Source: Filomicrobium sp. | GTDB lineage: Bacteria > Pseudomonadota > Alphaproteobacteria > Rhizobiales > Hyphomicrobiaceae | Length of the DNA: 64,000 nucleotides | Direction: 5' to 3' | NCBI GenBank assembly: GCA_017792465.1 | Contig: CP051234.1 | Coordinates: forward strand, 3,814,501 to 3,878,500 | Shown here: one piece after another, positions 1 through 11,355 of the stretch | Numbering within the stretch: position 1 is the first letter of the stretch | How the letters are laid out: each line of letters opens with the position of its first letter | Program-made: the position numbers and the translations under genes | Notes under the pieces: generated by a model | Told to the model about the DNA's origin: nothing | The model's database searches: none | What the model saw: only the letters and a program-made list of their open reading frames with translations

Positions 1-131
1 GTCGGAAAGGCGCGTGGGCCAAAGTTGCCTGGTTTCCCCTAGGTTATTGATTTTTCTCTAATTCTCCGTTTGGCATCCAAGTTGCTCAGTGCTGATTTTG
101 AACTCTGAGTGAAGCCTGGGAGCCGCCTGCA

Positions 132-692
132 ATGTTGTTTGACACCTACAAGAATGAAGAACGGATCTGGTTGACCACCATCGGTGCGAAAACGAGTTCA
201 GGAAAATATGCCTTTCGTGGCGACCTTATCGTCAAGCAGGGTACGATGAATGAGGCGGCTAACAAGCGCAATCCGCCGGAAGCCATCATCAAGGAAGGGG
301 TCATCCTGGCCGAGGATGACAAGCTGCTGATGGTTGTTGGCAACTTTGCCAGCGTGACGGAGCTGCCCGAATTCATCGAACGTTTCACCCCGGATCTGGC
401 CGATGACTGCCGGCCGGTCTTCTACATCGATAACTTGAAAGAGAACGCCGTCGTCGACATCGATGGACGTCCTTACACCCTCATCTCTTTCAGCTCCGGT
501 ATGATCTGGAATGAGCTTCTGGAGCTTTGCTACATTGAGAAAGCCGATCTCAAGGGACAGAAGACGGAAGACAAGGTTGAAACGGTTTATGAAGCGCTGA
601 AATCCTTCAAGCCCAAGTTCCCTCAGGCGACGCTTGAAGAGGTCATCGCGAACCGCACCGAGAACAAGCGCGAAGCTTGGGGCGCTGTTTGA
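132..692 (+). CDS. Hypothetical protein, 186 aa
   Basis: I do not recognise this family. The product has no signal peptide or membrane segment and is acidic, with mixed alpha/beta character (for example VVDIDGRPYTLISFSSGM near residues 107-124), so it is probably a soluble cytosolic protein. The start is the ATG at 132, with a GGGAG run about ten bases upstream. The C-terminal third is lysine- and glutamate-rich and probably helical. It stands alone: the next gene is convergent and belongs to an efflux operon, so context gives no functional clue. Codon use resembles the neighbours, so I believe it is a real gene. Confidence 0.75.
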   Translation: MLFDTYKNEERIWLTTIGAKTSSGKYAFRGDLIVKQGTMNEAANKRNPPEAIIKEGVILAEDDKLLMVVGNFASVTELPEFIERFTPDLADDCRPVFYIDNLKENAVVDIDGRPYTLISFSSGMIWNELLELCYIEKADLKGQKTEDKVETVYEALKSFKPKFPQATLEEVIANRTENKREAWGAV

Positions 693-699
693 TCAATCA

Positions 700-744
700 A
701 GAGGCCGGGCGGGCGATGATGCCAACGCTGCCAGCTCGGCCTCT
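700..744 (+). terminator. Hairpin between convergent genes
   Basis: An 8-bp inverted repeat (AGAGGCCG at 700-707, CGGCCTCT at 737-744) is followed on the plus strand by CTTCTTT. It lies just after the stop of the 186-aa gene and before the stop of the convergent RND pump gene. The 29-nt loop is long, so this is a moderate candidate for an intrinsic terminator. Confidence 0.4.
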
Positions 745-749
745 CTTCT

Positions 750-3700
750 TTAGGTCTGGGGGGCGTCCGTATGGGCGACGGGTTGAGTTGCCCGGTTGCC
801 GTAGCCGATGAGCGCAAGCTTGCGGCACAGGACGTAGAACACGGGTGTGAAGATCAACCCGAAGAACGTCACGCCAAGCATGCCGGAGAAGACCGCGACA
901 CCGAGGGCCTGGCGCATTTCGGCGCCCGCGCCTTCGGCCATCACCAGCGGGACGACGCCGAGGATGAAGGCGAAGGACGTCATCAGGATCGGGCGCAAGC
1001 GAAGGCGGCTCGCTTCGACGGCGGCTTCCCAACGATTGCGGCCTTGTGTTTCCAATTCGCGGGCGAATTCGACGATCAGGATTGCGTTCTTGGCAGCCAG
1101 GCCGACGAGCACGACAAAGCCGATCTGCGTGAGGATGTTGTTGTCCATGCCGGCCAGGGCAACGCCGCAGATCGATGACAAGAGACACATCGGAACGATG
1201 AGAATAATCGACAGCGGCAACGTCCAGCTTTCGTACTGGGCAGCAAGCAGCAGGAATACGAAGACAACCGCTAGAAGGAACGCGAGGATGGCTGTGTTCC
1301 CGGTTGATTTCTGCTGGTAGGCGATTTCGGTCCATTCATAGCCAAAGCCTTCGGGCAGGACCTCGTCGGCCAAGCGTTCCATCGTCGCCAGGGCTTCGCC
1401 GGAGCTGAACCCCGGAGCAGCGCCGCCGATGACGGCTGCGGCCGGATAAAGATTATAGCGCGGCACGCGCGAGGGGCCAGCGATGGACTTGATCGTCGCG
1501 ATAGAGCCAAGCGGAACCATGTGCCCGTCGGTGCTGCGCAGTTTAAGGCGTAGTGCATCGTCCGGGCTCAAGCGATAAGGCGCGTCGGCCTGAGCGGTGA
1601 CGCGGAACGTGCGCCCGAGATAGTTGAACTCGTTGACAAAGGCCGAGCCAATGAAGACTTCGAGTGCTTCGAATACGCGGGCGACCGGGACGTTCAAGCG
1701 CTCGGCCTGCTCGCGGTTGATGTCGAGATAGATTTGCGGCGTGTCGGTATCGAAGAAGGTGAAGACCGATGCCGTGGCCGGGTTTTCCGGCGAGTTTGCA
1801 GCGTGGGCGATTGCGCGAGCTGCATCCTTGAGCGCATTGAGGCCGCGGCCGCCGCGATCCTGGATCATCATGCGGAAGCCGCCGGCGTTGCCGATGCCGC
1901 GGACAGGCGGCGGCTTGATGACGATCGCGGCAGCGCCTTTGATGGAACCCATGGCGGCGCGCATGTCCTGGGTTATCTTTTCAAGCGTGATGCCTTTCTT
2001 GTCCCGTTCCTCGAAGGGTTCCAGCACGGGGAAGATCGCCGCGGCGTTCGACGCGTTGGCGCGGGTGGCGCCGGAGAAGCCTGAAAAGCCGACCGTGTTT
2101 TTGACGCCTTTGATCGCCAACAGCTTGTTGGTTGCAGTGCTGACGACCTTGTCGGTTTCTGACAACGCGGCGCCGGGTGGCAATTGCAGTGAGACGATCA
2201 GGTAACCCTGGTCTTGGGCCGGGATGAAGCCGGTCGGCACCTGGGTAAAGACCCAGCCTGCAAAGCCCATCAGTCCAGCGTAAACAACAAGCATGAAGAC
2301 CGGCATGCGCACCAGCTTGCCGACAAGCCAGGCGTAGGCATCCGAAACCCAATCCAGAACGGTATTGAAGCCGGCGAAGAAATAGCGCATCGGGTTTTTA
2401 TACAACTTGACCGGTTCGTCGGATTGATGGGCGTGGCTCTTCATCAGGATGGCGGCCATGGCTGGCGACAACGTCAGCGAGACGGCGACAGAGATCATCG
2501 TCGCGACGGCAACGGTGATGCCGAAGGCCTGATAGAACTTTCCTGAGATGCCGCCGAGAAATGTCGTCGGCAGGAAGACGGCAACGAGCACGAGCCCCAT
2601 GGCGACGAGCGCGGAGCCGACCTCGTCCATGGATTTTCGGGCAGCCTCGATCGGCGACAGGCCGGCGCGCATGTTGCGCTCCATGTTTTCGACCACGACG
2701 ATGGCGTCGTCGACGACGATCCCAATTGCAAGCACGAGGCCGAAGAGCGTCAGGTTGTTCAGCGAATACCCTAAGCCCGCCATGACGGCGAACGTACCGA
2801 TCAGCGAGACGGGTATGGCGATGATCGGTATGATTGCCGCACGCCATGTCTGCAGGAACGCGATAATGACGATGACGACCAGGAAGACGGCTTCATAGAC
2901 CGTATGCTGGACGGCAATGACGGACTCTTCGATGAATTGCGTGGGGTTGTAGACGATGTCGTATTTGAGGCCGGGCGGGAACTCGCGCGACAGCTCCTTC
3001 ATCTCGCCAATGATGGCTTTTGCCGTGTCGAGTGCGTTGGTGCCGGGGCGCTGGTAGACTGGGACGGCAACGGCTGGATTCTTGCCGAGATATCCGCGCG
3101 TCACATAATCCTGTGCGCCAATCTCGATGCGTGCGACGTCGCGCAATCTGACGATGCGGCCATCCTCGCCCGACTTCACGATCACTTTCCCGAACTCTTC
3201 AGGAGCGCGCAGGCGGCCTTGCGTCTGGACGGAATATTCGAAGTAGTTCTGCTTGGGTTGCGGCGACTGGTTGAGCGTGCCGCTGGCGACCTGCACGTTC
3301 TGGGCGCGCAACGACGTCAGGATATCGCCGGCGGTGAGCCCATAGGACTGGATCAGATCGGGATCGAGCCAGATGCGCATGGCGTATTCGGAGGCGCCAA
3401 AAAGGCGCACGGCGCCGACGCCATCAATGCGGCTGATCCGGTCGCGGATATTGAGGACCGCGTAGTTGCCGATATAGGTCTGATCGTACGTGCCGTCGGG
3501 CGAGAAGAGATTGATGACGAGCATCAAGTCAGGCGTATTCTTCTGCGTCGTGACGCCGACACGACGCACTTCTTCAGGCAGGCGCGGTTCGGCAATCGCG
3601 ACGCGGTTTTGCACGAGGACCTGGGCCGTCTCCAGATCGGTGCCGAGATCGAATGTGATGGTCAGCGTCATGCGGCCATCAGACGTTGACTGCGAGAACA

Positions 3701-3938
3701 TGTAGAGCATGCCCTCGACGCCGTTGATTTCCTGCTCGATCGGCGTCGCGACGGTGGCGGCAACGGTTTCGGCATTGGCGCCGGGATAGGTTGCGGTGAC
3801 CTGGATCGTCGGTGGAGCGACCTGTGGGTATTGTTCGACAGGCAGCGTGAAGTAGGCGATGCCGCCGACGATCATGGTGATGATCGACAAGACGGTGGCA
3901 AAGATCGGCCGGTCGATGAAAAACCTTGCGATGCTCAT
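750..3938 (-). CDS. RND multidrug efflux pump permease (HAE1/AcrB family)
   Basis: Inner-membrane proton-driven pump, 1062 aa, the usual AcrB-family length. It starts MSIARFFIDRPIFATVLSI, the typical first transmembrane helix of the family. It has two large periplasmic loops and about twelve membrane helices. The proton-relay aspartate pair is present in GIVVDDAIVVVENM of TM4. The start overlaps the adaptor stop by four bases (ATGA), so the two are co-translated. No outer-membrane channel gene follows, so the pump must use a TolC/OprM-type protein encoded elsewhere. A LysR gene lies divergently upstream of the adaptor and is the likely regulator. Substrates cannot be read from the sequence. 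Family assignment is secure; any specific name such as acrB or mexF would be a guess. Confidence 0.96.
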   Translation of the reverse strand: MSIARFFIDRPIFATVLSIITMIVGGIAYFTLPVEQYPQVAPPTIQVTATYPGANAETVAATVATPIEQEINGVEGMLYMFSQSTSDGRMTLTITFDLGTDLETAQVLVQNRVAIAEPRLPEEVRRVGVTTQKNTPDLMLVINLFSPDGTYDQTYIGNYAVLNIRDRISRIDGVGAVRLFGASEYAMRIWLDPDLIQSYGLTAGDILTSLRAQNVQVASGTLNQSPQPKQNYFEYSVQTQGRLRAPEEFGKVIVKSGEDGRIVRLRDVARIEIGAQDYVTRGYLGKNPAVAVPVYQRPGTNALDTAKAIIGEMKELSREFPPGLKYDIVYNPTQFIEESVIAVQHTVYEAVFLVVIVIIAFLQTWRAAIIPIIAIPVSLIGTFAVMAGLGYSLNNLTLFGLVLAIGIVVDDAIVVVENMERNMRAGLSPIEAARKSMDEVGSALVAMGLVLVAVFLPTTFLGGISGKFYQAFGITVAVATMISVAVSLTLSPAMAAILMKSHAHQSDEPVKLYKNPMRYFFAGFNTVLDWVSDAYAWLVGKLVRMPVFMLVVYAGLMGFAGWVFTQVPTGFIPAQDQGYLIVSLQLPPGAALSETDKVVSTATNKLLAIKGVKNTVGFSGFSGATRANASNAAAIFPVLEPFEERDKKGITLEKITQDMRAAMGSIKGAAAIVIKPPPVRGIGNAGGFRMMIQDRGGRGLNALKDAARAIAHAANSPENPATASVFTFFDTDTPQIYLDINREQAERLNVPVARVFEALEVFIGSAFVNEFNYLGRTFRVTAQADAPYRLSPDDALRLKLRSTDGHMVPLGSIATIKSIAGPSRVPRYNLYPAAAVIGGAAPGFSSGEALATMERLADEVLPEGFGYEWTEIAYQQKSTGNTAILAFLLAVVFVFLLLAAQYESWTLPLSIILIVPMCLLSSICGVALAGMDNNILTQIGFVVLVGLAAKNAILIVEFARELETQGRNRWEAAVEASRLRLRPILMTSFAFILGVVPLVMAEGAGAEMRQALGVAVFSGMLGVTFFGLIFTPVFYVLCRKLALIGYGNRATQPVAHTDAPQT

Positions 3939-5152
3939 CTGATTTCGCCCGTCTGTGTTCTGATCGGCGTCGTCGAGGTGCGCGCCTTGGTCGATTGCGC
4001 TTCACTCTTCATTGCGGCGATGCTTGGAAATGTGCTCGGGTCGGGCATGGCTTTGAGTTCCTGCCACGTCAGTGTCGTCTCTTTGGGCGCGACGGTCTGA
4101 CCGACCTGGCGAATGCGCTGGATGCCATCGACCACGATGCGCTCGGTTCCATCGAGCCCCTCTTCGATAATGACGAGGCCGTTGTCGAGCATGGATGAGG
4201 GCTTGATGTATTTTCGTTCCGCTTTGCCCTCGTCGTTGACGACGTAGACGTACTTGCGATCCTGATCGGTGTTGATGACCTTCTCCGGCAGCAGCGTCGC
4301 TTCAAAATTCGAACGGCCCATCAAGCGGGCGCGGCCGAACAGGCCTGGATAGATCAGCGTCGTCTTGTTTTCGACGAGGGCGCGGGCGCGAATTGTGCCG
4401 GTTCCGGAATCGACGATGTTATCGACGAAATTCATGCGCCCTCGATGCTCGAAGCGCGTTTCGTCCAGAAGCTTGATGGCGATTGGGTTTGGCGCGTGAT
4501 CGCTGCTCGGCCTCTCGCCCTTGCGGTCCAGCCGGAGATATTTCAGCAGTGAGGCTTGCGAGCCTTCAAACTCGAAATAGATCGGATCAACCGAAACGAT
4601 GCGCGTCAGGATGGTGTCGTTTTCGCGGACAAGGTTTCCGACGTCGATGAAGTCATTGCTGATTTTGCCGCTGATCGGAGCTGTTACCTTGGTGAAGCCG
4701 AGATTGAGTTTGGCAACATTCAAGGCAGCTTGGGCGGTTTCCAATTCCTTGAGGCGGCGGTCGTATTCTTCTTCCGAAATGACCTGCCTCTCGCGCAGAC
4801 TGTCCGCACGGCTATACGAGCGCTTTGCGGCGTCGAATTGGGCTCGAGACCGCTGTACCTCGAACTCGAACGAGCGCGGGTCAATGGCGTAAAGGACGTC
4901 GCCTTTTTTGACGAACTGACCGTCCTTGAACTTCTTTTCCTGCAGATAACCGGTCACGCGGGCGCGCACGTCGACGCGCTGCACGGCTTGGAAGCGACCG
5001 GTGAAGTCTTCCCATTCGGTGATGCGATGCTTCAAAGGCTTGGCCACATCCACTTCGGGCGGGGCCGGAGCTGCGATGGCTTGCTTTTCCTCACGGCAGG
5101 CTGCGAGCGTGAACGGCAAAAGCAGCAGGATGAGCCAAATTCGGTCTCTCAT
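3935..5152 (-). CDS. RND efflux periplasmic adaptor (membrane fusion) lipoprotein
   Basis: HlyD/AcrA-type adaptor that links the RND pump to an outer-membrane channel. I chose the ATG at 5152 (405 aa) because a GGA lies nine bases upstream and the product then begins MRDRIWLILLLLPFTLAAC, a lipoprotein signal with lipobox LAAC (Cys19). The reading frame stays open upstream to 5341, and an in-frame ATG at 5161 has no spaced ribosome site. The body shows the barrel-sandwich lipoyl halves (RARVTGYLQEKKFKDGQFVK, then ITAPISGKI-like VTAPISGKIS), a helical hairpin, and a beta-barrel/membrane-proximal region ending in KPSSMLDNGLVIIEEGLDG. It is the first gene of a two-gene operon with the pump. Confidence 0.93.
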   Translation of the reverse strand: MRDRIWLILLLLPFTLAACREEKQAIAAPAPPEVDVAKPLKHRITEWEDFTGRFQAVQRVDVRARVTGYLQEKKFKDGQFVKKGDVLYAIDPRSFEFEVQRSRAQFDAAKRSYSRADSLRERQVISEEEYDRRLKELETAQAALNVAKLNLGFTKVTAPISGKISNDFIDVGNLVRENDTILTRIVSVDPIYFEFEGSQASLLKYLRLDRKGERPSSDHAPNPIAIKLLDETRFEHRGRMNFVDNIVDSGTGTIRARALVENKTTLIYPGLFGRARLMGRSNFEATLLPEKVINTDQDRKYVYVVNDEGKAERKYIKPSSMLDNGLVIIEEGLDGTERIVVDGIQRIRQVGQTVAPKETTLTWQELKAMPDPSTFPSIAAMKSEAQSTKARTSTTPIRTQTGEIR

Positions 5153-5478
5153 AAATGACATTCCAATTGCGTGGATGAGCTGCCGGTCATTGTTGGGTCC
5201 GGTCGTTGGGGAACGCGTGAAGAGCTGAGTTGGGACGGGTCGGCGCGGTGAAACGGCAACTCTGGTCCGGCAAGATAGTGCTTTAGAGCCAAGCGGCAGA
5301 AGGAAACGTAAGAAAGCGCTCGGGGTTGGCCGCGCGCCCATATTCCGGCGATTTGGGCGCTTTGCCCTGAGAAAGATTGGGCCGAGCGATTAGGTGACTT
5401 TGCAGATCGGAAAATATGTCGTTTGATTTTTCATATTAGAGGGTGTTTTTTTGATGTGTTTATATTGGAGATTCATGA

Positions 5479-6378
5479 ATGAGGCGCGACGAGCTGGGCG
5501 ATCTGCAGGTTTTTCTGGCAGTCTGCGAAGAACGCAGCTTCACCCGGGCAGCAGCGCGACTGGGCACTTCGCAGTCGGCACTGAGCTATACGGTCAAGCG
5601 GCTTGAGGAGCGCTTGGGGCTTCGGCTCTTAACGCGCACGACCCGAAATGTATCGCCGACCGAAGTGGGCGAACAGCTGGCGGCGACGTTGCGCCCGGCC
5701 TTCGACGACATCGAAACGCATCTCGACAGCTTGAACGTTTTTCGCGAGAAACCCGCCGGCACTATTCGGATTACGTCGAGCCGCATTGCGGCACGCGACA
5801 TCCTTTATCCGAAGGTTGCGCAATTGATGGCGGAATATCCCGACATCAAAATCGAGATTTCGCTCGATCAACGGCTGACGGACATTGTCGCGGAGCGGTT
5901 CGATGCTGGTGTGCGTCTGGGCGAGCGCGTCGAGAAGGACATGATTGCCGTTCCCATCGGTCCGGAAATGCGGTTGGCTGTGGCGGGCTCGCCCGATTAC
6001 ATCAAGCGATATGGTCAGCCTAAATCACCACACGAGTTGACGGATCACCGGTGCATCAACATGCGCTTGCCGACGCTTGGCGGATTGTACGTCTGGGAGT
6101 TCGAGAAGAAGGGGAGGCCGATCAATGTTCGGGTGGACGGTCAATTTATTTGCGATGATCCGGAGATGGTCATCGAAGCCGCGCGTGACGGTCTTGGACT
6201 GTGCTGCATGCCCTACAGTCATATCGAGGCGTTGATCGAGCGCGGAGAATTGGTTTCCGTTCTGGAGGACTGGCTGCCGCCGTTTCCGGGATATCACCTC
6301 TACTATCCGAGCCGCCGTCAGACTTCGCCGGCGTTCGCCCTCCTGCTGAAAGCGCTTCGGTATCGGGCTAAGCGTTGA
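5479..6378 (+). CDS. LysR-family transcriptional regulator
   Basis: 299 aa. The N-terminal winged helix-turn-helix spans about residues 1-60 ([18 protein letters not shown], then [17 protein letters not shown]), typical of LysR proteins of the one-cysteine CrgA/PA2206-like group. The C-terminal periplasmic-binding-protein-like effector domain spans about 90-295. GGAG eight bases before the ATG sets the start. It is divergent from the RND efflux operon across a ~325-bp gap, the classic layout for a LysR regulator acting on its neighbour and itself. The AT-rich stretch 5400-5470 probably holds the promoter and operator. The effector ligand is unknown. Confidence 0.93.
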   Translation: MRRDELGDLQVFLAVCEERSFTRAAARLGTSQSALSYTVKRLEERLGLRLLTRTTRNVSPTEVGEQLAATLRPAFDDIETHLDSLNVFREKPAGTIRITSSRIAARDILYPKVAQLMAEYPDIKIEISLDQRLTDIVAERFDAGVRLGERVEKDMIAVPIGPEMRLAVAGSPDYIKRYGQPKSPHELTDHRCINMRLPTLGGLYVWEFEKKGRPINVRVDGQFICDDPEMVIEAARDGLGLCCMPYSHIEALIERGELVSVLEDWLPPFPGYHLYYPSRRQTSPAFALLLKALRYRAKR

Positions 6379-6416
6379 GGCGGCGGGTTTTGGTTATCGA
6401 GGCTGAGCCAGCAAAA

Positions 6417-6441
6417 AAGGCGGCGTCTCAGACGCCGCCTT
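6417..6441. terminator. Strong bidirectional intrinsic terminator
   Basis: A perfect 11-bp stem (AAGGCGGCGTC / GACGCCGCCTT) with a three-base TCA loop is flanked by an A-run on the left and TTTATTAGTTT on the right. It sits between the convergent LysR gene (stop at 6378) and katG (stop at 6496) and can serve both. Confidence 0.85.
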
Positions 6442-6495
6442 TATTAGTTTGTCGTTGAGGCAGGCTGCAGGAAGCGAAGGTCCTGCAGTCTCCTA

Positions 6496-9332
<2,837 letters not shown>

Positions 9333-10514
9333 ATGATTGAACCGGAGCATCTCGACATTCTGTTGCTCGAAGATGAGCCTGCGGACGTTCGGTTGATCGA
9401 AAGAACGCTGCGTGAAGTTCAAGGTTTTAGCACAGATCTGGTCGTTGCCGATACGGTCGAAACGGCTCTTCAACATTTGCGCGATCGGCACTTCGATGTG
9501 GCTCTGGTCGATTTCTTTGTCGATTCAGATTGCGGTCCTGAAATCGTCCCGGAACTGATTGCTCAAAATCCAATGTGTGCGCCAATTCTGCTGACCGGTC
9601 ACCTGACGCCGGAAACCCATCATCACGCAATCTTGAATGGGGCCATCGCGAGCCTCAGCAAGATGAAGCTCGATCCCTGGCAGCTGGAAGTGACGATGCG
9701 TCATGCGATCATTCAGCGGTATCGTATGTGCAAAGGGCTGAATGGCGAGAGCCAGGAGCAGGCAAACCCCAACCTTCAGCCGACGATCTACAGGCATATT
9801 CAAACCGCACTCGGGGATTTGATGTCTGCAGCGGAAGCTTTCGAACAGGGTCTGGCAAGCGGGAGCGATGCGGTTGCGGTCCGGTCCGCTCGGGATATTC
9901 GCTTTATCGCAGATGACCTGAAGAGCTTCTTTGCGGACAGCCTTGCTCTTAGCGGCGCCGACGCCACGGCGGACGATCCGCCTTTTGACGATGCAGGCTG
10001 TGATCTGCAGTCGGTTCTCCTAGACGTTTCCAAGTTTCTTGCGCCCAGTTGCAGAGAATTCAAGCAGAGCCTGGAGATCGAGTTAGCTGAGAGCCCGTTG
10101 ATGGTCGACATTCCCGCGTGCGTCTTGCGGCGGGCTCTGACCGATTTTGTCGTCGGCTGCATGTCGATTTCAGGCGATCGAGGTCGGACGTCAGTTTCGG
10201 CTGAGAGCGTGAACGATCTCGTGGTCGTAAGCATTCGATCGCAGATTTCTCCGGGTGTCGCCACGGACGGGAGCGCAGTTGTCGAGTTCAACCGACTGAC
10301 TGCAAGTGCGTTGGCCCTGCTTGATCCATTCGGTGTCGAGTTAAGCGAAGCGTCTGACATCGGCGATGATGCTTCGGGGTCTGCTTTCCAGCTACGCTTT
10401 GCAGCACGAGATGACGGACGGCATGCCTCTGACGGGGGCGTCGCTTCGGTGGCATGTGGTTGTTCGAGTGCGGTTGGGAAGCAACCGCATAGAGATACCG
10501 AACCCGCTATTTAA
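9333..10514 (+). CDS. Response-regulator receiver protein with degenerate kinase-like C-terminal region
   Basis: 393 aa from the ATG at 9333, chosen because GGAG lies six bases upstream; the frame is open further upstream without a ribosome site. Residues 5-125 form a CheY-like receiver: acidic pocket LLLEDEP, probable phospho-Asp in VALVDFFVDS, Thr in ILLTGH, Lys in SLSKMKLD. The remainder resembles a dimerising helical bundle plus a degenerate GHKL-like fold (about 155-370): it has no clear H-box and no N or G1 boxes, so kinase activity is unlikely. That layout recalls ChpT-like or pseudo-kinase phosphotransfer proteins, but this is inference. The receiver is similar to the stand-alone one at 11356-11862. 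Confidence 0.75.
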   Translation: MIEPEHLDILLLEDEPADVRLIERTLREVQGFSTDLVVADTVETALQHLRDRHFDVALVDFFVDSDCGPEIVPELIAQNPMCAPILLTGHLTPETHHHAILNGAIASLSKMKLDPWQLEVTMRHAIIQRYRMCKGLNGESQEQANPNLQPTIYRHIQTALGDLMSAAEAFEQGLASGSDAVAVRSARDIRFIADDLKSFFADSLALSGADATADDPPFDDAGCDLQSVLLDVSKFLAPSCREFKQSLEIELAESPLMVDIPACVLRRALTDFVVGCMSISGDRGRTSVSAESVNDLVVVSIRSQISPGVATDGSAVVEFNRLTASALALLDPFGVELSEASDIGDDASGSAFQLRFAARDDGRHASDGGVASVACGCSSAVGKQPHRDTEPAI

Positions 10515-10532
10515 TTGGAGGCAGTCCAAGGA

Positions 10533-10577
10533 ATGTCCGCTTGGTTCTTGCGGCGGGCCTGTCTGCGGGCGGAATGA
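10533..10577 (+). CDS. Possible 14-aa leader peptide
   Basis: A very short frame, MSAWFLRRACLRAE, is preceded by GGAGG and AAGGA and overlaps the next small frame by ATGA. Such size alone proves nothing. I list it because strong ribosome sites precede several tiny frames in a row here, directly upstream of the hairpin array. Confidence 0.2.
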   Translation: MSAWFLRRACLRAE

Positions 10578-10666
10578 GAAAAGTTCGAAGGTTGTTGCGT
10601 AGCGTTTGTATGAGTTGGTTCAGTCGTAAGCGTTGTTGCGTTGAGTTGGTTTGGAAGTGTTTGTAA
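10574..10666 (+). CDS. Possible 30-aa Arg/Cys-rich small protein (DUF1127-like?)
   Basis: The frame begins MRKVRRLLRSVCMSW and continues with an SRKRCCVEL segment. It overlaps the preceding 14-aa frame by ATGA. The RLLRS-x4-W-x2-RKR-x3-EL pattern resembles the N-terminal part of the small arginine-rich DUF1127 proteins of alphaproteobacteria, but the conserved DIGL end is missing, so it may be a decayed or divergent copy. Weak evidence; the position directly upstream of C-rich hairpins is the reason to note it. Confidence 0.25.
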   Translation: MRKVRRLLRSVCMSWFSRKRCCVELVWKCL

Positions 10667-10691
10667 CGCGTAGCCAGGAGAAGGTTTCGTC

Positions 10692-10793
10692 ATGATTTCA
10701 CCAGTCGAACCCCCCAAGATTTCGCTGGTAGATCATGGCGAAGCTCAAGGAAAAAAAGAGCGGCCTGTGCAGGCCCACAGCATAGGCCAATAG
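10692..10793 (+). CDS. Possible 33-aa small protein
   Basis: The frame starts MISPVEPPKISLVDHG at the ATG at 10692. An AGGAGAAGG purine run seven to ten bases upstream is a good Shine-Dalgarno. I recognise no family. It ends 68 bases before the first hairpin of the array at 10861, so it could be the coding head of the same transcript. Confidence 0.3.
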   Translation: MISPVEPPKISLVDHGEAQGKKERPVQAHSIGQ

Positions 10794-10860
10794 GGAGGAA
10801 CCTTGTTACGTCGTACTTGCACGAAAGCTAAATTGCGCCTGGTCGATTGATTTTCGACAG

Positions 10861-11317
10861 CTGCGAACAATCCAAAGCCCCCTCTCGTTCGCAGTCATCT
10901 TGGTGGTCTATTCGGTCCCTCTCAAGAGATCACCAAGTTCAATGGCGCATCCTCTGCGGCCCACCTTATGCCCCCGCAATACAGGTGGGCCGCAGCCTCA
11001 CGGATGAACACTTCTCGTGTCCTTGCGGAAGCGCCCAAATCGCTTGATCATGAAAACCGTCCGCCGGGTGTGTTGGCACCGAAATAGGCGGCTTGAAATC
11101 TTTCCCGACAGGACTTGTCCTACGTTTGTGAAGCCCGTTGAGCATATGGCTCTTTGTGCAAATGGCTGCGGCTCGCTAGCCCCCCGCCGTTCAGCGAGCC
11201 GCAGCTGATTGACGGTCGCTGGCGTTTGAAGGCAGACCGCCTGTTCCGGCGAGCGCAATGGAGTGCGATCTCGTCGGTGGTTCGAATTTTTTCGGTGCCT
11301 TAAGCACCGGCCTTTTT
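10861..11317 (+). ncRNA. Candidate structured RNA array: hairpins with C-rich loops
   Basis: Four strong stem-loops lie in an 840-bp gene-free gap. H1, 10861-10894: perfect 8-bp stem CTGCGAAC/GTTCGCAG with loop containing GCCCCCTC. H2, 10899-10937: 11-bp stem with one G-U pair, CTTGGTGGTCT/AGATCACCAAG, loop containing TCCCTC. H3, 10954-10995: perfect 13-bp stem CTGCGGCCCACCT/AGGTGGGCCGCAG, loop containing GCCCCCGC. H5, 11165-11205: perfect 13-bp stem GCTGCGGCTCGCT/AGCGAGCCGCAGC, loop containing CCCCCCGC. H1, H3 and H5 share the CTGCG base while their inner stems differ with pairing kept, as expected for selected RNA structure. A terminator with a T-run on the plus strand closes the region at 11293-11317, which favours plus-strand transcription. 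C-rich loops exposing sequence complementary to ribosome-binding sites are known from alphaproteobacterial sRNAs such as CcsR. Family membership is not shown. Confidence 0.55.
11293..11317 (+). terminator. Intrinsic terminator closing the hairpin region
   Basis: The stem CGGTGC/GCACCG (11293-11298, 11304-11309) with a CTTAA loop is followed by GCCTTTTT. The T-run is only on the plus strand, so it stops plus-strand transcription although no recognised plus-strand gene lies within 500 bases upstream. This is indirect support for a non-coding transcript here. Confidence 0.6.
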
Positions 11318-11355
11318 CATGTGTGGCAACACGTTTGAAGCGATAGGCCTGACGG

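Noticed and set aside
10797-10820. GGAAC element as a general-stress (EcfG) promoter for the hairpin array
   Set aside because: No CGTT-type -10 element lies at 16-18 bases; the match is only to half of the promoter.
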